From: Paenibacillus solani
GTDB taxonomy: Bacteria > Bacillota > Bacilli > Paenibacillales > Paenibacillaceae
Length of the DNA stretch: 37,561 nucleotides
Assembly: GCF_001277345.1 (NCBI RefSeq)
Contig: NZ_LIUT01000006.1
Span: 92,993-130,553 of the forward strand
Direction: 5' to 3'
The notes under the pieces were generated by a model. That model did not search any database and had not been told where the DNA came from. It saw nothing but the letters and a program-made list of their open reading frames with translations. The position numbers and the translations under genes are program-made. Positions 31,194-37,561 of the stretch are shown piece after piece; positions within the stretch are counted from its first letter, which is position 1; every line of letters starts with the position of its first letter.

Positions 31194-32363
31194 ATGATCC
31201 TGGAGGATGCATTAGAGCTGGACTTGAGCGATATGCCGAGGGAACTGTCGTTTCTGCTATCGATTTTACGGAACCCGGACTTAGAGGAAGGAATTGCACT
31301 GCAGGAAGCATCTGAGATGGACTGGAATCTGTTCATGAAGCTTGCCTTGCATCATCGCGTATATCCGCTGGTTTACCTGGTCTTGAAAAAGAATACATCC
31401 CTTGTTCCGGTCCATGTCATGCAATCCCTTCAACGGCATTATCATGATAACACCATCAAGATGCTCCATCTCAGCAGAGAGATGAGCCGAATATGCGAAG
31501 CATTTGCCAGTAAAGGGATTCGGAATCTTTTGCTCAAGGGGCCGCTTCTGGCTCTGAACCTGTATGGAGACGTAGCGCATAGAACATCGAAAGATCTGGA
31601 TATTCTCGTTGATGCCGAAGATGTGGAGAAGGCGGAGGCTATATTGTCACAGCTTGGATATGAATCTGAAGAAGAGATCATTCTGGGCAATTGGAAGAAG
31701 AAAAGCCACCATCGATCCTACGAGCATCGGGAGCATTCGGTCCAGGTTGAAATTCATTGGCGGTTAAACCCGCATTACAGCAAATCCTACTCGTTTGAAT
31801 CGTTATGGCGGCGGCGGGGCGAGGCGGTGATGTCTCATCAGACCTATTTCTGTCTCGGTCATGAGGACTTGTTAAGTTACCTGACAGATCACGGAGCGAG
31901 GCATGGCTGGTTTCGGCTGCGGTGGTTAATGGATATTGCCCGTTTGCTGCCTCTACTCGACAGCAGCCGGATGAAGCAGCATTTTGCACGTAACGGAGGC
32001 GAGATGTATGCAGGGCAGGCCTTTATCCTATCGTCGCTTCTGTTGTCGGCCAAGATTCCCCATGACCTGGAAATGTCGACGATCAACGCCAGGTCGCTTC
32101 GATTGGCAGAGAAGTCCCTTTATTACATCAAAAGGATCATTCAGTTGAATCCTGTACCGGAAAAAAGCGTAGCCTGGCACTATAACCGCTATCTCTTTTC
32201 GTTAATGTCCGGCAAACAGAAAGTCCTATATATCTTCAACAAGCTGCTTCCCAGCTCACGGGATGCCCTGCAGCTGCCCTTGCCTAAACCGCTATATTTC
32301 TTATATGTACCTCTGCGGCCCTTTTTATGGTTTTGGAGGCAAATCAAGCAGCAATCCGTATAG
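31194..32363 (+). CDS. Lasso-cluster nucleotidyltransferase family protein
   Basis: A 389-residue protein of the uncharacterised nucleotidyltransferase family (PF14907 type) found in paeninodin- and pseudomycoidin-like lasso clusters. The core reads LLLKGPLLALNLYGDVAHRT followed by SKDLDILVD, whose two aspartates are the metal-binding pair, and VQVEIHWRL nearby. In the pseudomycoidin system, as I recall, the homologue attaches hexoses to the phosphorylated C-terminus made by the kinase, so a sugar-phosphate tail on this lasso peptide is possible. The ATG at 31194 is eight bases from GAGGTGG; a GTG at 31182 is an alternative. It follows ugd closely. Confidence 0.82.
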   Translation: MILEDALELDLSDMPRELSFLLSILRNPDLEEGIALQEASEMDWNLFMKLALHHRVYPLVYLVLKKNTSLVPVHVMQSLQRHYHDNTIKMLHLSREMSRICEAFASKGIRNLLLKGPLLALNLYGDVAHRTSKDLDILVDAEDVEKAEAILSQLGYESEEEIILGNWKKKSHHRSYEHREHSVQVEIHWRLNPHYSKSYSFESLWRRRGEAVMSHQTYFCLGHEDLLSYLTDHGARHGWFRLRWLMDIARLLPLLDSSRMKQHFARNGGEMYAGQAFILSSLLLSAKIPHDLEMSTINARSLRLAEKSLYYIKRIIQLNPVPEKSVAWHYNRYLFSLMSGKQKVLYIFNKLLPSSRDALQLPLPKPLYFLYVPLRPFLWFWRQIKQQSV

Positions 32364-32400
32364 CGATGATCATAGCCGTGAGATGCGAAGGAGGATTACC

Positions 32401-33405
32401 ATGTCCGATAGCAACCTTTTGCCAGTCAGTCCAACGATATTAATTACAGGCGGGGCCGGATTTGTCGGGAGTAATTTCTTGCGCCTGATGCTTCACCAAT
32501 ATCCTTCCTATCGTTTTATCAATATGGATAAATTGACGTACTCAGGCAATATGAATAATATTGCGGATTTTATAAAGCATCCTAATTATATCTTCATTCA
32601 CGGTGATATTTGTGATAGAGACCGTACGGATTCTCTTATTAGAGGCTATGAGGTTGATATCATTATTCATTTTGCTGCGGAGTCGCATGTTGATCGGAGT
32701 ATTAGGGATCCTCTGGTTTTTGTAACATCGAACATTAACGGCACTCAATCTCTGCTGGATGCTGCAATCAAGAATAACATCAAGTTGTTCTTGCAAATAT
32801 CCACGGATGAAGTATACGGATCACTGGGTGACACAGGCTCCTTTACGGAGAAGACCCAGATTGCTCCCGGTAACCCGTATTCCGCCAGTAAGGCAAGCGC
32901 AGATATGTTGGTTTTAGCCTACGGCAACACGTACGGCCTGCCATTTAATATCGTCCGGTTTGGGAATACTTACGGTCCCGCGCAGTATCCGGAGAAGCTC
33001 ATCCCTATGGTCATCTTAAACGCGCTTCATAACCAGCGCATCCCCATACATGGTGAAGGTCATAGTATCCGCGATTGGGTCTTTGTTCGTGACAATAACA
33101 CGGCAATCGATAAGGTTCTGCATCATGGCCGCCGCGGAGAGGTGTATAACATTGGCTCCAAACAAGAAAAGAGAACCATTGAGGTTGTTCATTTACTATT
33201 GGACATGTTGGATAAGCCCAAACATCTGATCGAATATGTCGAGGATCGACCCGGACAGGATTATCGGTATGCAAATCGCCCTGATAAAATCATGAATGAA
33301 CTCGGTTGGAGGCCTCAATACGATTTTATGGAAGGGCTGAAGCAAACCGTTCAATGGTATACGGAGAATATGGATTGGTGGCAACCACTCCAGATGAAAA
33401 CGTAG
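32401..33405 (+). CDS. rfbB: dTDP-glucose 4,6-dehydratase
   Basis: A 334-residue extended SDR enzyme making dTDP-4-keto-6-deoxyglucose. It has GGAGFVGSN (17-25), the catalytic T135-D136-E137 (STDEVYG) and Y160-SAS-K164. The ATG follows AAGGAGGATTACC. It is the only gene of the dTDP-rhamnose set in the window (no RfbA, RfbC or RfbD), and it sits between two lasso genes. It may serve the polysaccharide or, less likely, supply a deoxysugar for the lasso peptide. Confidence 0.9.
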   Translation: MSDSNLLPVSPTILITGGAGFVGSNFLRLMLHQYPSYRFINMDKLTYSGNMNNIADFIKHPNYIFIHGDICDRDRTDSLIRGYEVDIIIHFAAESHVDRSIRDPLVFVTSNINGTQSLLDAAIKNNIKLFLQISTDEVYGSLGDTGSFTEKTQIAPGNPYSASKASADMLVLAYGNTYGLPFNIVRFGNTYGPAQYPEKLIPMVILNALHNQRIPIHGEGHSIRDWVFVRDNNTAIDKVLHHGRRGEVYNIGSKQEKRTIEVVHLLLDMLDKPKHLIEYVEDRPGQDYRYANRPDKIMNELGWRPQYDFMEGLKQTVQWYTENMDWWQPLQMKT

Positions 33406-33439
33406 CTATGCAAAACCAATATTAAGGAGGCTTGTGCTC

Positions 33440-33733
33440 ATGAATACGGAATGGAAGACGTCCGAAGTGATGATCATGCAGTCTGAAGGCTTTCTGGTCA
33501 GCGATATGGATGGCGAGAAAGTAATGCTCAGCATCGACAATGGAAAGTACTACAACCTGGGCCGGATCGGCGGGCGGATCTGGGAACTTGCATCGTCCCC
33601 AATCGCGATTCATCGTATGGTGGAGCAGCTGGTGGCGGAATATGATATTGAGCCTGAAGCGTGCGAACAGCAGGTGCAGCAGTTCTTGCAGCAGCTTGCC
33701 AGTGAAGGGCTTGTTCAGGTGAAGGAGGCATAA
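33440..33733 (+). CDS. padeB1: Lasso precursor recognition protein (PqqD-like, B1)
   Basis: A 97-residue PqqD-like RiPP recognition element. The pattern DGEKVMLSIDNGKYYNLGRIGGRIWEL is characteristic (key part YYNLGRIGGRIWE). It binds the leader of the precursor and brings it to the leader peptidase. The ATG at 33440 follows AAGGAGG at nine bases; a GTG two codons earlier is too close. It overlaps the peptidase gene by one base. Its precursor partner is encoded about 23 kb away on the other strand. Confidence 0.9.
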   Translation: MNTEWKTSEVMIMQSEGFLVSDMDGEKVMLSIDNGKYYNLGRIGGRIWELASSPIAIHRMVEQLVAEYDIEPEACEQQVQQFLQQLASEGLVQVKEA

Positions 33734-34227
33734 TGAGCCTGTACCGGAAAGCAAGAGCTTACATGGCGTTTCCTGTGGCCATGAAGCTTATCTTCATTGA
33801 AGCCTATATTTATCTTGCGTGGGGGAGAGTGTTCAAGCTGTTCCCTTTTGCAAAAGTGGCTCCTTCTTTAGGGGAATATATGAAGGAAACTCCGCTTACC
33901 TGTTCGGAGCAGGAACTTGGGCAGCTTCGCCAAATCTCAAGGGCTGTGCATGCGATGAGTCGTGTCACATGGTGGGAAAGCCAGTGTTTGGTGAAAGCGG
34001 TAGCGGCGATGAAGATGCTGGAGCGAAGAAACATCGCATGTACCTTGTATCTGGGAAGCGGGCGGGATGATCAGGGACGAATGGCAGCACATGCCTGGCT
34101 TCGCAGCGGCCCTTATGTCATCACGGGAAGGAAAGGGCATGAGCGCTATGCGGTTGTTGGAATATTCGGCAAGGAAGGAACGCGGTCCGAAGAGCCGGAC
34201 TATAAGCAGCCATTCGATAAGGAGTAA
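33733..34227 (+). CDS. padeB2: Lasso leader peptidase (transglutaminase-like, B2)
   Basis: A 164-residue protein of the transglutaminase-like lasso protease family (PF13471 type). The catalytic Cys85 lies in TWWESQCLVKAVA, and His120 in MAAHAWLRSG; the third residue is probably a downstream Asp or Asn. It removes the leader after B1 binding so the cyclase can close the ring. The start codon shares a base with the B1 stop (TAATG), so the two are coupled. Confidence 0.9.
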   Translation: MSLYRKARAYMAFPVAMKLIFIEAYIYLAWGRVFKLFPFAKVAPSLGEYMKETPLTCSEQELGQLRQISRAVHAMSRVTWWESQCLVKAVAAMKMLERRNIACTLYLGSGRDDQGRMAAHAWLRSGPYVITGRKGHERYAVVGIFGKEGTRSEEPDYKQPFDKE

Positions 34228-34232
34228 TTATA

Positions 34233-36038
34233 TTGAAGGATCTCATTTATTTTATTCGTAAAATGCACGGGATAGCCGGATTCAAGCTCTATCTGAATTT
34301 ATGCATGATTCTGGTCATTAGCATTTTGGACGGTATCGGCATCTATTTAATCGTTCCTCTGCTCGGTGTGATCGGCCTCCTCCAGATGGATGTGAGCGGG
34401 GTGCCACTGGTTTCAACACTGATGAACTTTGCCGAATCCTGGTCGCTGCAGCTCAATCTGCCGATGGTGCTGGCCTTCTACATCGCCATGGTAGGCGGGC
34501 AGGCTTTCCTTCAGCGAAGTCAGAATCTGTTAAATGCCTCTATATTACAGCGATTTATTCGCAAGCTGCGGATGGAAACTTACCAGGGACTGCTGCATGC
34601 CAAATGGGAGTTTTTCCTGCGGCATCGCAAATCCGATTTCAATCATATCATGATGAATGAGGTTGGACGCGTGAATCAGGGCACCTATCTATGCCTGCAG
34701 ATAATCTCGTCCTTTGTGTTTACGCTCATTCAGATTGGCCTCGCTTTGTGGCTGGCCCCGATGTTAACCCTCATCGTACTGATGAGCGGTGGTGTCATCG
34801 CCTTGTTCGGACGCCGATTTATCCGCCGATCCAAGCGGATCGGTGAGCAAACGACAGAGCTGTCGAAATATTATTTTGCAGGCATCAGTGAGCACTTCAG
34901 TGGCATCAAGGATATCAAGAGTAACCGGCTGGAGCCGTCTCATATGGGCTGGTTCGACAGGCTGACAAGAAGAATGGAACATAACTTTATCCAATTCAAC
35001 AAAATCAATTCTCTGTCCCAAATGATATATCGGCTTTCATCGGTATTGCTGGTGGCTGGGTTTGTATACTTGGCGCTGGGGGTGCTGCACACACCCGCAG
35101 AACAGCTGCTTATGATCGTACTTATCTTTTCACGTTTATGGCCAAGATTTATCAGCATTCAATCAAGTACTGAACAGCTCGTGTCCAATCTCCCGGCTTT
35201 CCGGGCCATGCGCGAGCTGCAAGCGGAATATGAGGCGGACCGGGAGCTGGCCGGTTCAATTGAGATGAAGAAGGGAGAGGTGCTTCACCTGAAGCAAGGA
35301 ATCACATGCAGCGATGTGAATTACAGGTATAACTCCTCTTCTCCCATCTATGCGTTGCGAGACATCAACCTGTTTATTCCGGTTAATCGGATGACTGCTA
35401 TCGTCGGTAAATCGGGTGCAGGCAAGAGCACACTGATCGATCTGCTTATGGGGCTGATCCAGCCGGAGAACGGGGAGGTTCTTGTGGATGGCCTGTCCAT
35501 CCAGGATGAACACCGGCTTCTGTCGCTCCGGGGAAGTATCGGATATGTGGCGCAGGATCCTTTTCTCTTCAACGAGAGTATTCGCGATAACCTGAAGCTG
35601 GCCGCTCCCGAGGCATCGGATGATGAACTGTGGGAGGCGCTGAGATTCTCCGCTTCTGATGAATTCGTTCACAGACTCCCACAAGGTCTTGATACCGTTA
35701 TCGGTGACCGGGGGATTCGTCTGTCGGGGGGTGAGCGCCAGCGAATTGTGCTGGCCAGAGCCATTCTGAAGCGGCCGTCCATTCTTGTGCTGGATGAAGC
35801 CACAAGCTCGCTCGACAGCGAGAACGAACAGCGAATTCAGGAAGCATTAGAGCAGCTGAAAGGAAGCATGACCATCATCGTGATCGCCCATCGGCTGTCT
35901 ACGATCCGCCATGCGGATCAGGTGATTGTGATGGACCAGGGGCGGGTTATCCAGCAAGGCGGCTATCAGCAGCTCTCTCAGGATCACAAAGGTACCTTCC
36001 GGCAGCTGCTCAGTTATCAGACGGGTACCCAGATGTAA
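34233..36038 (+). CDS. padeD: Lasso peptide ABC exporter (D)
   Basis: A 601-residue half ABC transporter. The membrane domain covers roughly residues 15-320. The ATPase has Walker A GKSGAGKST (392-400), Q-loop GYVAQDPFLF, signature LSGGERQR (497-504) and Walker B ILVLDEATSSLD with the H-loop IAHRLST. In lasso clusters it exports the mature peptide and gives immunity. The start is TTG, eight bases after AAGGAG. It is the last gene of the long plus-strand transcript, followed by a strong hairpin. Confidence 0.9.
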   Translation: MKDLIYFIRKMHGIAGFKLYLNLCMILVISILDGIGIYLIVPLLGVIGLLQMDVSGVPLVSTLMNFAESWSLQLNLPMVLAFYIAMVGGQAFLQRSQNLLNASILQRFIRKLRMETYQGLLHAKWEFFLRHRKSDFNHIMMNEVGRVNQGTYLCLQIISSFVFTLIQIGLALWLAPMLTLIVLMSGGVIALFGRRFIRRSKRIGEQTTELSKYYFAGISEHFSGIKDIKSNRLEPSHMGWFDRLTRRMEHNFIQFNKINSLSQMIYRLSSVLLVAGFVYLALGVLHTPAEQLLMIVLIFSRLWPRFISIQSSTEQLVSNLPAFRAMRELQAEYEADRELAGSIEMKKGEVLHLKQGITCSDVNYRYNSSSPIYALRDINLFIPVNRMTAIVGKSGAGKSTLIDLLMGLIQPENGEVLVDGLSIQDEHRLLSLRGSIGYVAQDPFLFNESIRDNLKLAAPEASDDELWEALRFSASDEFVHRLPQGLDTVIGDRGIRLSGGERQRIVLARAILKRPSILVLDEATSSLDSENEQRIQEALEQLKGSMTIIVIAHRLSTIRHADQVIVMDQGRVIQQGGYQQLSQDHKGTFRQLLSYQTGTQM

Positions 36039-36137
36039 TAATTGGTACAATAGGCACGCCCTCTATGGTCTTGGGCGAAAGCAATTCCTGTAATATCTGA
36101 TCAGCAAGGGCGATAGTAGATGTGGCAACTGCCAAAA

Positions 36138-36182
36138 GCGGCCGTTTCTCGGTAGTTTACCGGGAGACGGCCGCCTATTTTG
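36138..36182 (+). terminator. Terminator of the polysaccharide/lasso transcript
   Basis: GCGGCCGTTTCTCGGTA (36138-36154) pairs along its full 17 bases with TACCGGGAGACGGCCGC (36158-36174), using two G-U pairs, followed by CTATTTTGT. It lies 100 bases after the exporter stop. Confidence 0.75.
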
Positions 36183-36224
36183 TATAGGCCGCCAAAAGAT
36201 GCCGGTAACTGGATAATAAGATAT

Positions 36225-36253
36225 TTGCTATTTCAGATCCATTAGGGTATACT
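36225..36253 (+). promoter_or_regulatory. Cold-shock gene promoter
   Basis: TTGCTA (36225-36230), 17 bases, TATACT (36248-36253). Transcription from here gives a leader of about 130 bases before the csp gene. Confidence 0.6.
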
Positions 36254-36279
36254 GAATATATTGAGATTCTGACCTGGAT

Positions 36280-36347
36280 ATTCACATATTGCAGAGGGTT
36301 ATTATTTTGATAATGAACCTTGTGCAATATGTGAATTTTTTTATTTT
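36280..36347 (+). promoter_or_regulatory. Terminator-like hairpin in the csp leader
   Basis: ATTCACATATTGCA (36280-36293) pairs perfectly with TGCAATATGTGAAT (36323-36336). Inside, GGTTATTAT pairs with ATAATGAACC around a TTTG loop. The stem is followed by TTTTTATTTTT. The structure lies between the csp promoter and gene, so it could act as an attenuator or a temperature-sensitive structure. Confidence 0.6.
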
Positions 36348-36391
36348 TAACCAAAAATGAGAAAAATCATATAAATTTAGGAGGTGTTTCT

Positions 36392-36592
36392 ATGCAAACA
36401 GGAACAGTTAAATGGTTTAACGCAGAAAAAGGATTTGGTTTTATCGAGGTTGAAGGTGGAGAAGACGTATTCGTACACTTCAGCGCGATCACAGGTGACG
36501 GCTTCAAGTCGCTTGATGAAGGACAACGTGTTGAATTTAACGTCGTCCAAGGTAACCGCGGACAGCAAGCCGAAAACGTTGTAAAACTGTAA
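36392..36592 (+). CDS. csp: Cold-shock protein (CspA family)
   Basis: A 66-residue cold-shock-domain RNA chaperone of normal family length. It starts MQTGTVKWFNAEKGFGFIEV, with RNP1 KGFGFI and RNP2 VFVHFS. It melts RNA structure and helps translation and transcription at low temperature. The ribosome binding site is TTTAGGAGGTG. A long structured leader precedes it and an intrinsic terminator follows directly, so it is monocistronic. Confidence 0.97.
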   Translation: MQTGTVKWFNAEKGFGFIEVEGGEDVFVHFSAITGDGFKSLDEGQRVEFNVVQGNRGQQAENVVKL

Positions 36593-36604
36593 ACTTTGAG
36601 TAAA

Positions 36605-36637
36605 GATCCCCAAACCTTTCGTTTGGGGTCTTTTTTT
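36605..36637 (+). terminator. Intrinsic terminator of csp
   Basis: GATCCCCAAAC, loop CTTTC, GTTTGGGGTC, then seven T. It lies 13 bases after the stop codon. Confidence 0.92.
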
Positions 36638-36808
36638 AAAATGGGCAGAAATGCATAAGCTTTGAGTAGCTGAATAAGTTAGGAAATGGAAATGGCAAGA
36701 ACAGCCTTTATACGGCGGCCTGGCATGGGAGAAATACGTCGAGGGCGTTTTCTTATATGAAGTAAACGGCTAGAAGGCGTTTAAAAATGTAGCTAAGGGG
36801 GAAATTCA

Positions 36809-37051
36809 TTGTCTTATTCTTGGAATAAACCGCTGGAGAATCTGCCGGAAGAGATGACTGCAATTTGGTCTTGTACGAAGGAAGGGTGTAACGGTTGGAT
36901 TCGAGATAACTTCTCGTTCAAGGAAGTTCCCACTTGTTCACAGTGCGCGTCGTCCATGGTCAGCAGCAATAAAGTCTTGCCGATCCTTGTTTCGTCGGAT
37001 CAACAAATCAAGCTTTATCGAAAGAATCAGCGCAAGGACACCCAATCGTAG
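36809..37051 (+). CDS. ydjO: YdjO-like cold-inducible zinc-ribbon protein
   Basis: An 80-residue protein that matches the YdjO cold-inducible family: SWNKPLENLPEE at the N-terminus, then two cysteine pairs (WSCTKEGCNGW and PTCSQCAS) that form a zinc ribbon. Function is not established. The start is TTG behind AAGGGGGA at six bases. Its place just after the cold-shock gene agrees with a cold-response role. The 170-base gap before it shows nothing I recognise. Confidence 0.82.
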   Translation: MSYSWNKPLENLPEEMTAIWSCTKEGCNGWIRDNFSFKEVPTCSQCASSMVSSNKVLPILVSSDQQIKLYRKNQRKDTQS

Positions 37052-37119
37052 GAGACAGGTCTCACGGCTCCTTAAGTATTTTGTTTCATCCGTTGCGTAC
37101 AAGAAAGGTTGAGGATTAC

Positions 37120-37347
37120 ATGCAGGTATTCGAGGATTGGAATTTAAAGGTGAAAAAAACGTTTAATGCAACAAGCAGAAAAGAGGTATTAACCGTTTCT
37201 GAGGCAGGTCATTTGTTAGGTTTATCCAAAGATCAAATGAGAACCTATGTCGATAAGAATAAGCTGACCAAAGTTCCGATCATGAGAAGCGTGCATCGAT
37301 ACCTTTTGTTGAAGAGTGAAATCGATCTTATTGTGAAAGAACGGTAA
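37120..37347 (+). CDS. Small excisionase-like HTH protein
   Basis: A 75-residue protein with a helix-turn-helix of the excisionase/MerR-like type (LTVSEAGHLLGLSKDQMRTYVDKNKL, key part VSEAGHLLGLSKDQMR) followed by HRYLLLKSEID, the usual wing and final helix. It probably binds DNA. The ATG at 37120 follows GAGG; a TTG at 37081 would add 13 residues without a good site. It stands alone, about 130 bases before an IS3-like end, and may be a stray part of a mobile element or an ordinary small regulator. Confidence 0.7.
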   Translation: MQVFEDWNLKVKKTFNATSRKEVLTVSEAGHLLGLSKDQMRTYVDKNKLTKVPIMRSVHRYLLLKSEIDLIVKER

Positions 37348-37403
37348 CAACGATGGTCATTTTCGAGCCGCTTACGAAACGGTGGCTATATATAATAACC
37401 AAC

Positions 37404-37434
37404 AGAAGGAGCGGAGTTTTAGCGCTTCTTTTTT
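37404..37434 (+). terminator. Intrinsic terminator after the HTH gene
   Basis: AGAAGGAGCG pairs with CGCTTCTTTT (three G-U pairs), around a nine-base loop, followed by further T. It lies about 60 bases after the stop codon. Confidence 0.6.
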
Positions 37435-37480
37435 GGCGTGGTCGCCCATCAAATGTATTCTAAAAAAACCGCCCTCCATG

Positions 37481-37561
37481 TGTACTGAAGTGCACCCCTT
37501 AGAATAGACATTGGATTAAACCCCTGGTTTATCCGATGAAATTCTAGGGGTGCATTTTTTT
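37481..37561 (+). mobile_element. Possible left end of an IS3-family element, cut by the window edge
   Basis: TGTACTGAAGTGCACCCC begins a segment typical of IS3-family left ends, followed by TTAGAATAGACATTGG. It folds into nested stems: TGCACCCCTTAGAAT (37491-37505) with ATTCTAGGGGTGCA (37541-37554), and GGATTAAACC with GGTTTATCC inside, ending in a T-run. Such a hairpin could stop transcription from entering the element. No transposase is inside the window, so the call depends on the next bases to the right. Confidence 0.4.

Noticed and set aside
36384..36584. Alternative 66-aa frame overlapping csp
   Set aside because: It is an out-of-frame shadow; the csp frame has the family motifs and the correct ribosome binding site spacing.

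Overview
The window looks like a chromosomal segment of a Paenibacillus-type Firmicute. Strong AGGAGG-type ribosome binding sites are everywhere, TTG and GTG starts are frequent, and the window carries a paeninodin-like lasso peptide precursor (paeninodin is from Paenibacillus dendritiformis), a YdjO-like cold-inducible protein next to a cold-shock protein, and a Wzx/Wzy exopolysaccharide operon. Both window edges carry sequence resembling the ends of an IS3-family insertion element.

Left part (about 0.2-9.2 kb). After a small unknown gene comes a minus-strand TetR / short-chain dehydrogenase / FAD monooxygenase operon with a clear promoter and an 11-bp palindromic operator. Next is the most novel locus: a minus-strand operon (7537 down to 3491) encoding a MauE-like membrane redox protein, a membrane-anchored TlpA/MauD-like thioredoxin, SIX tandem genes for 42-43-residue peptides with six invariant cysteines and no leader or signal peptide, a terminator-like hairpin, and an ABC exporter without a peptidase domain. 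It reads as a production line for leaderless, disulfide-stabilised, probably bacteriocin-like peptides. Then follow a possible small membrane toxin-like gene, a DUF2892/AhpD-like pair and a Crp/Fnr-family regulator with matching palindromes.

Middle part (9.4-31.2 kb). A lasso peptide operon (cyclase, a 41-residue precursor, HPr-kinase-like kinase) lies on the minus strand, followed by a VanZ-like gene and a large beta-helix (pectate-lyase-3) protein. A roughly 15.5-kb plus-strand exopolysaccharide operon then runs: chain-length regulator, BY-kinase, a structured untranslated element at the position of the eps-operon EAR RNA, GalU, initiating sugar phosphotransferase, Wzy, GDSL esterase, Wzx, five family-4 glycosyltransferases, ManC and Ugd.

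Right part (31.2-37.6 kb). With no visible terminator after ugd, the same strand continues into the second half of the lasso cluster: nucleotidyltransferase, a lone dTDP-glucose 4,6-dehydratase, PqqD-like recognition protein (B1), leader peptidase (B2) and ABC exporter (D), ended by a strong hairpin. The lasso pathway is therefore split around the polysaccharide operon. A shared 15-bp palindrome (GATACA-N3-TGTATC) sits at the promoters of the lasso operon, of the VanZ gene and of the polysaccharide operon, which would co-regulate both halves. The window ends with a cold-shock gene whose leader holds a terminator-like hairpin, the YdjO-like gene, a small HTH protein and the second IS3-like end.

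All assignments come from reading the sequence and recalling family motifs; no database search was run.
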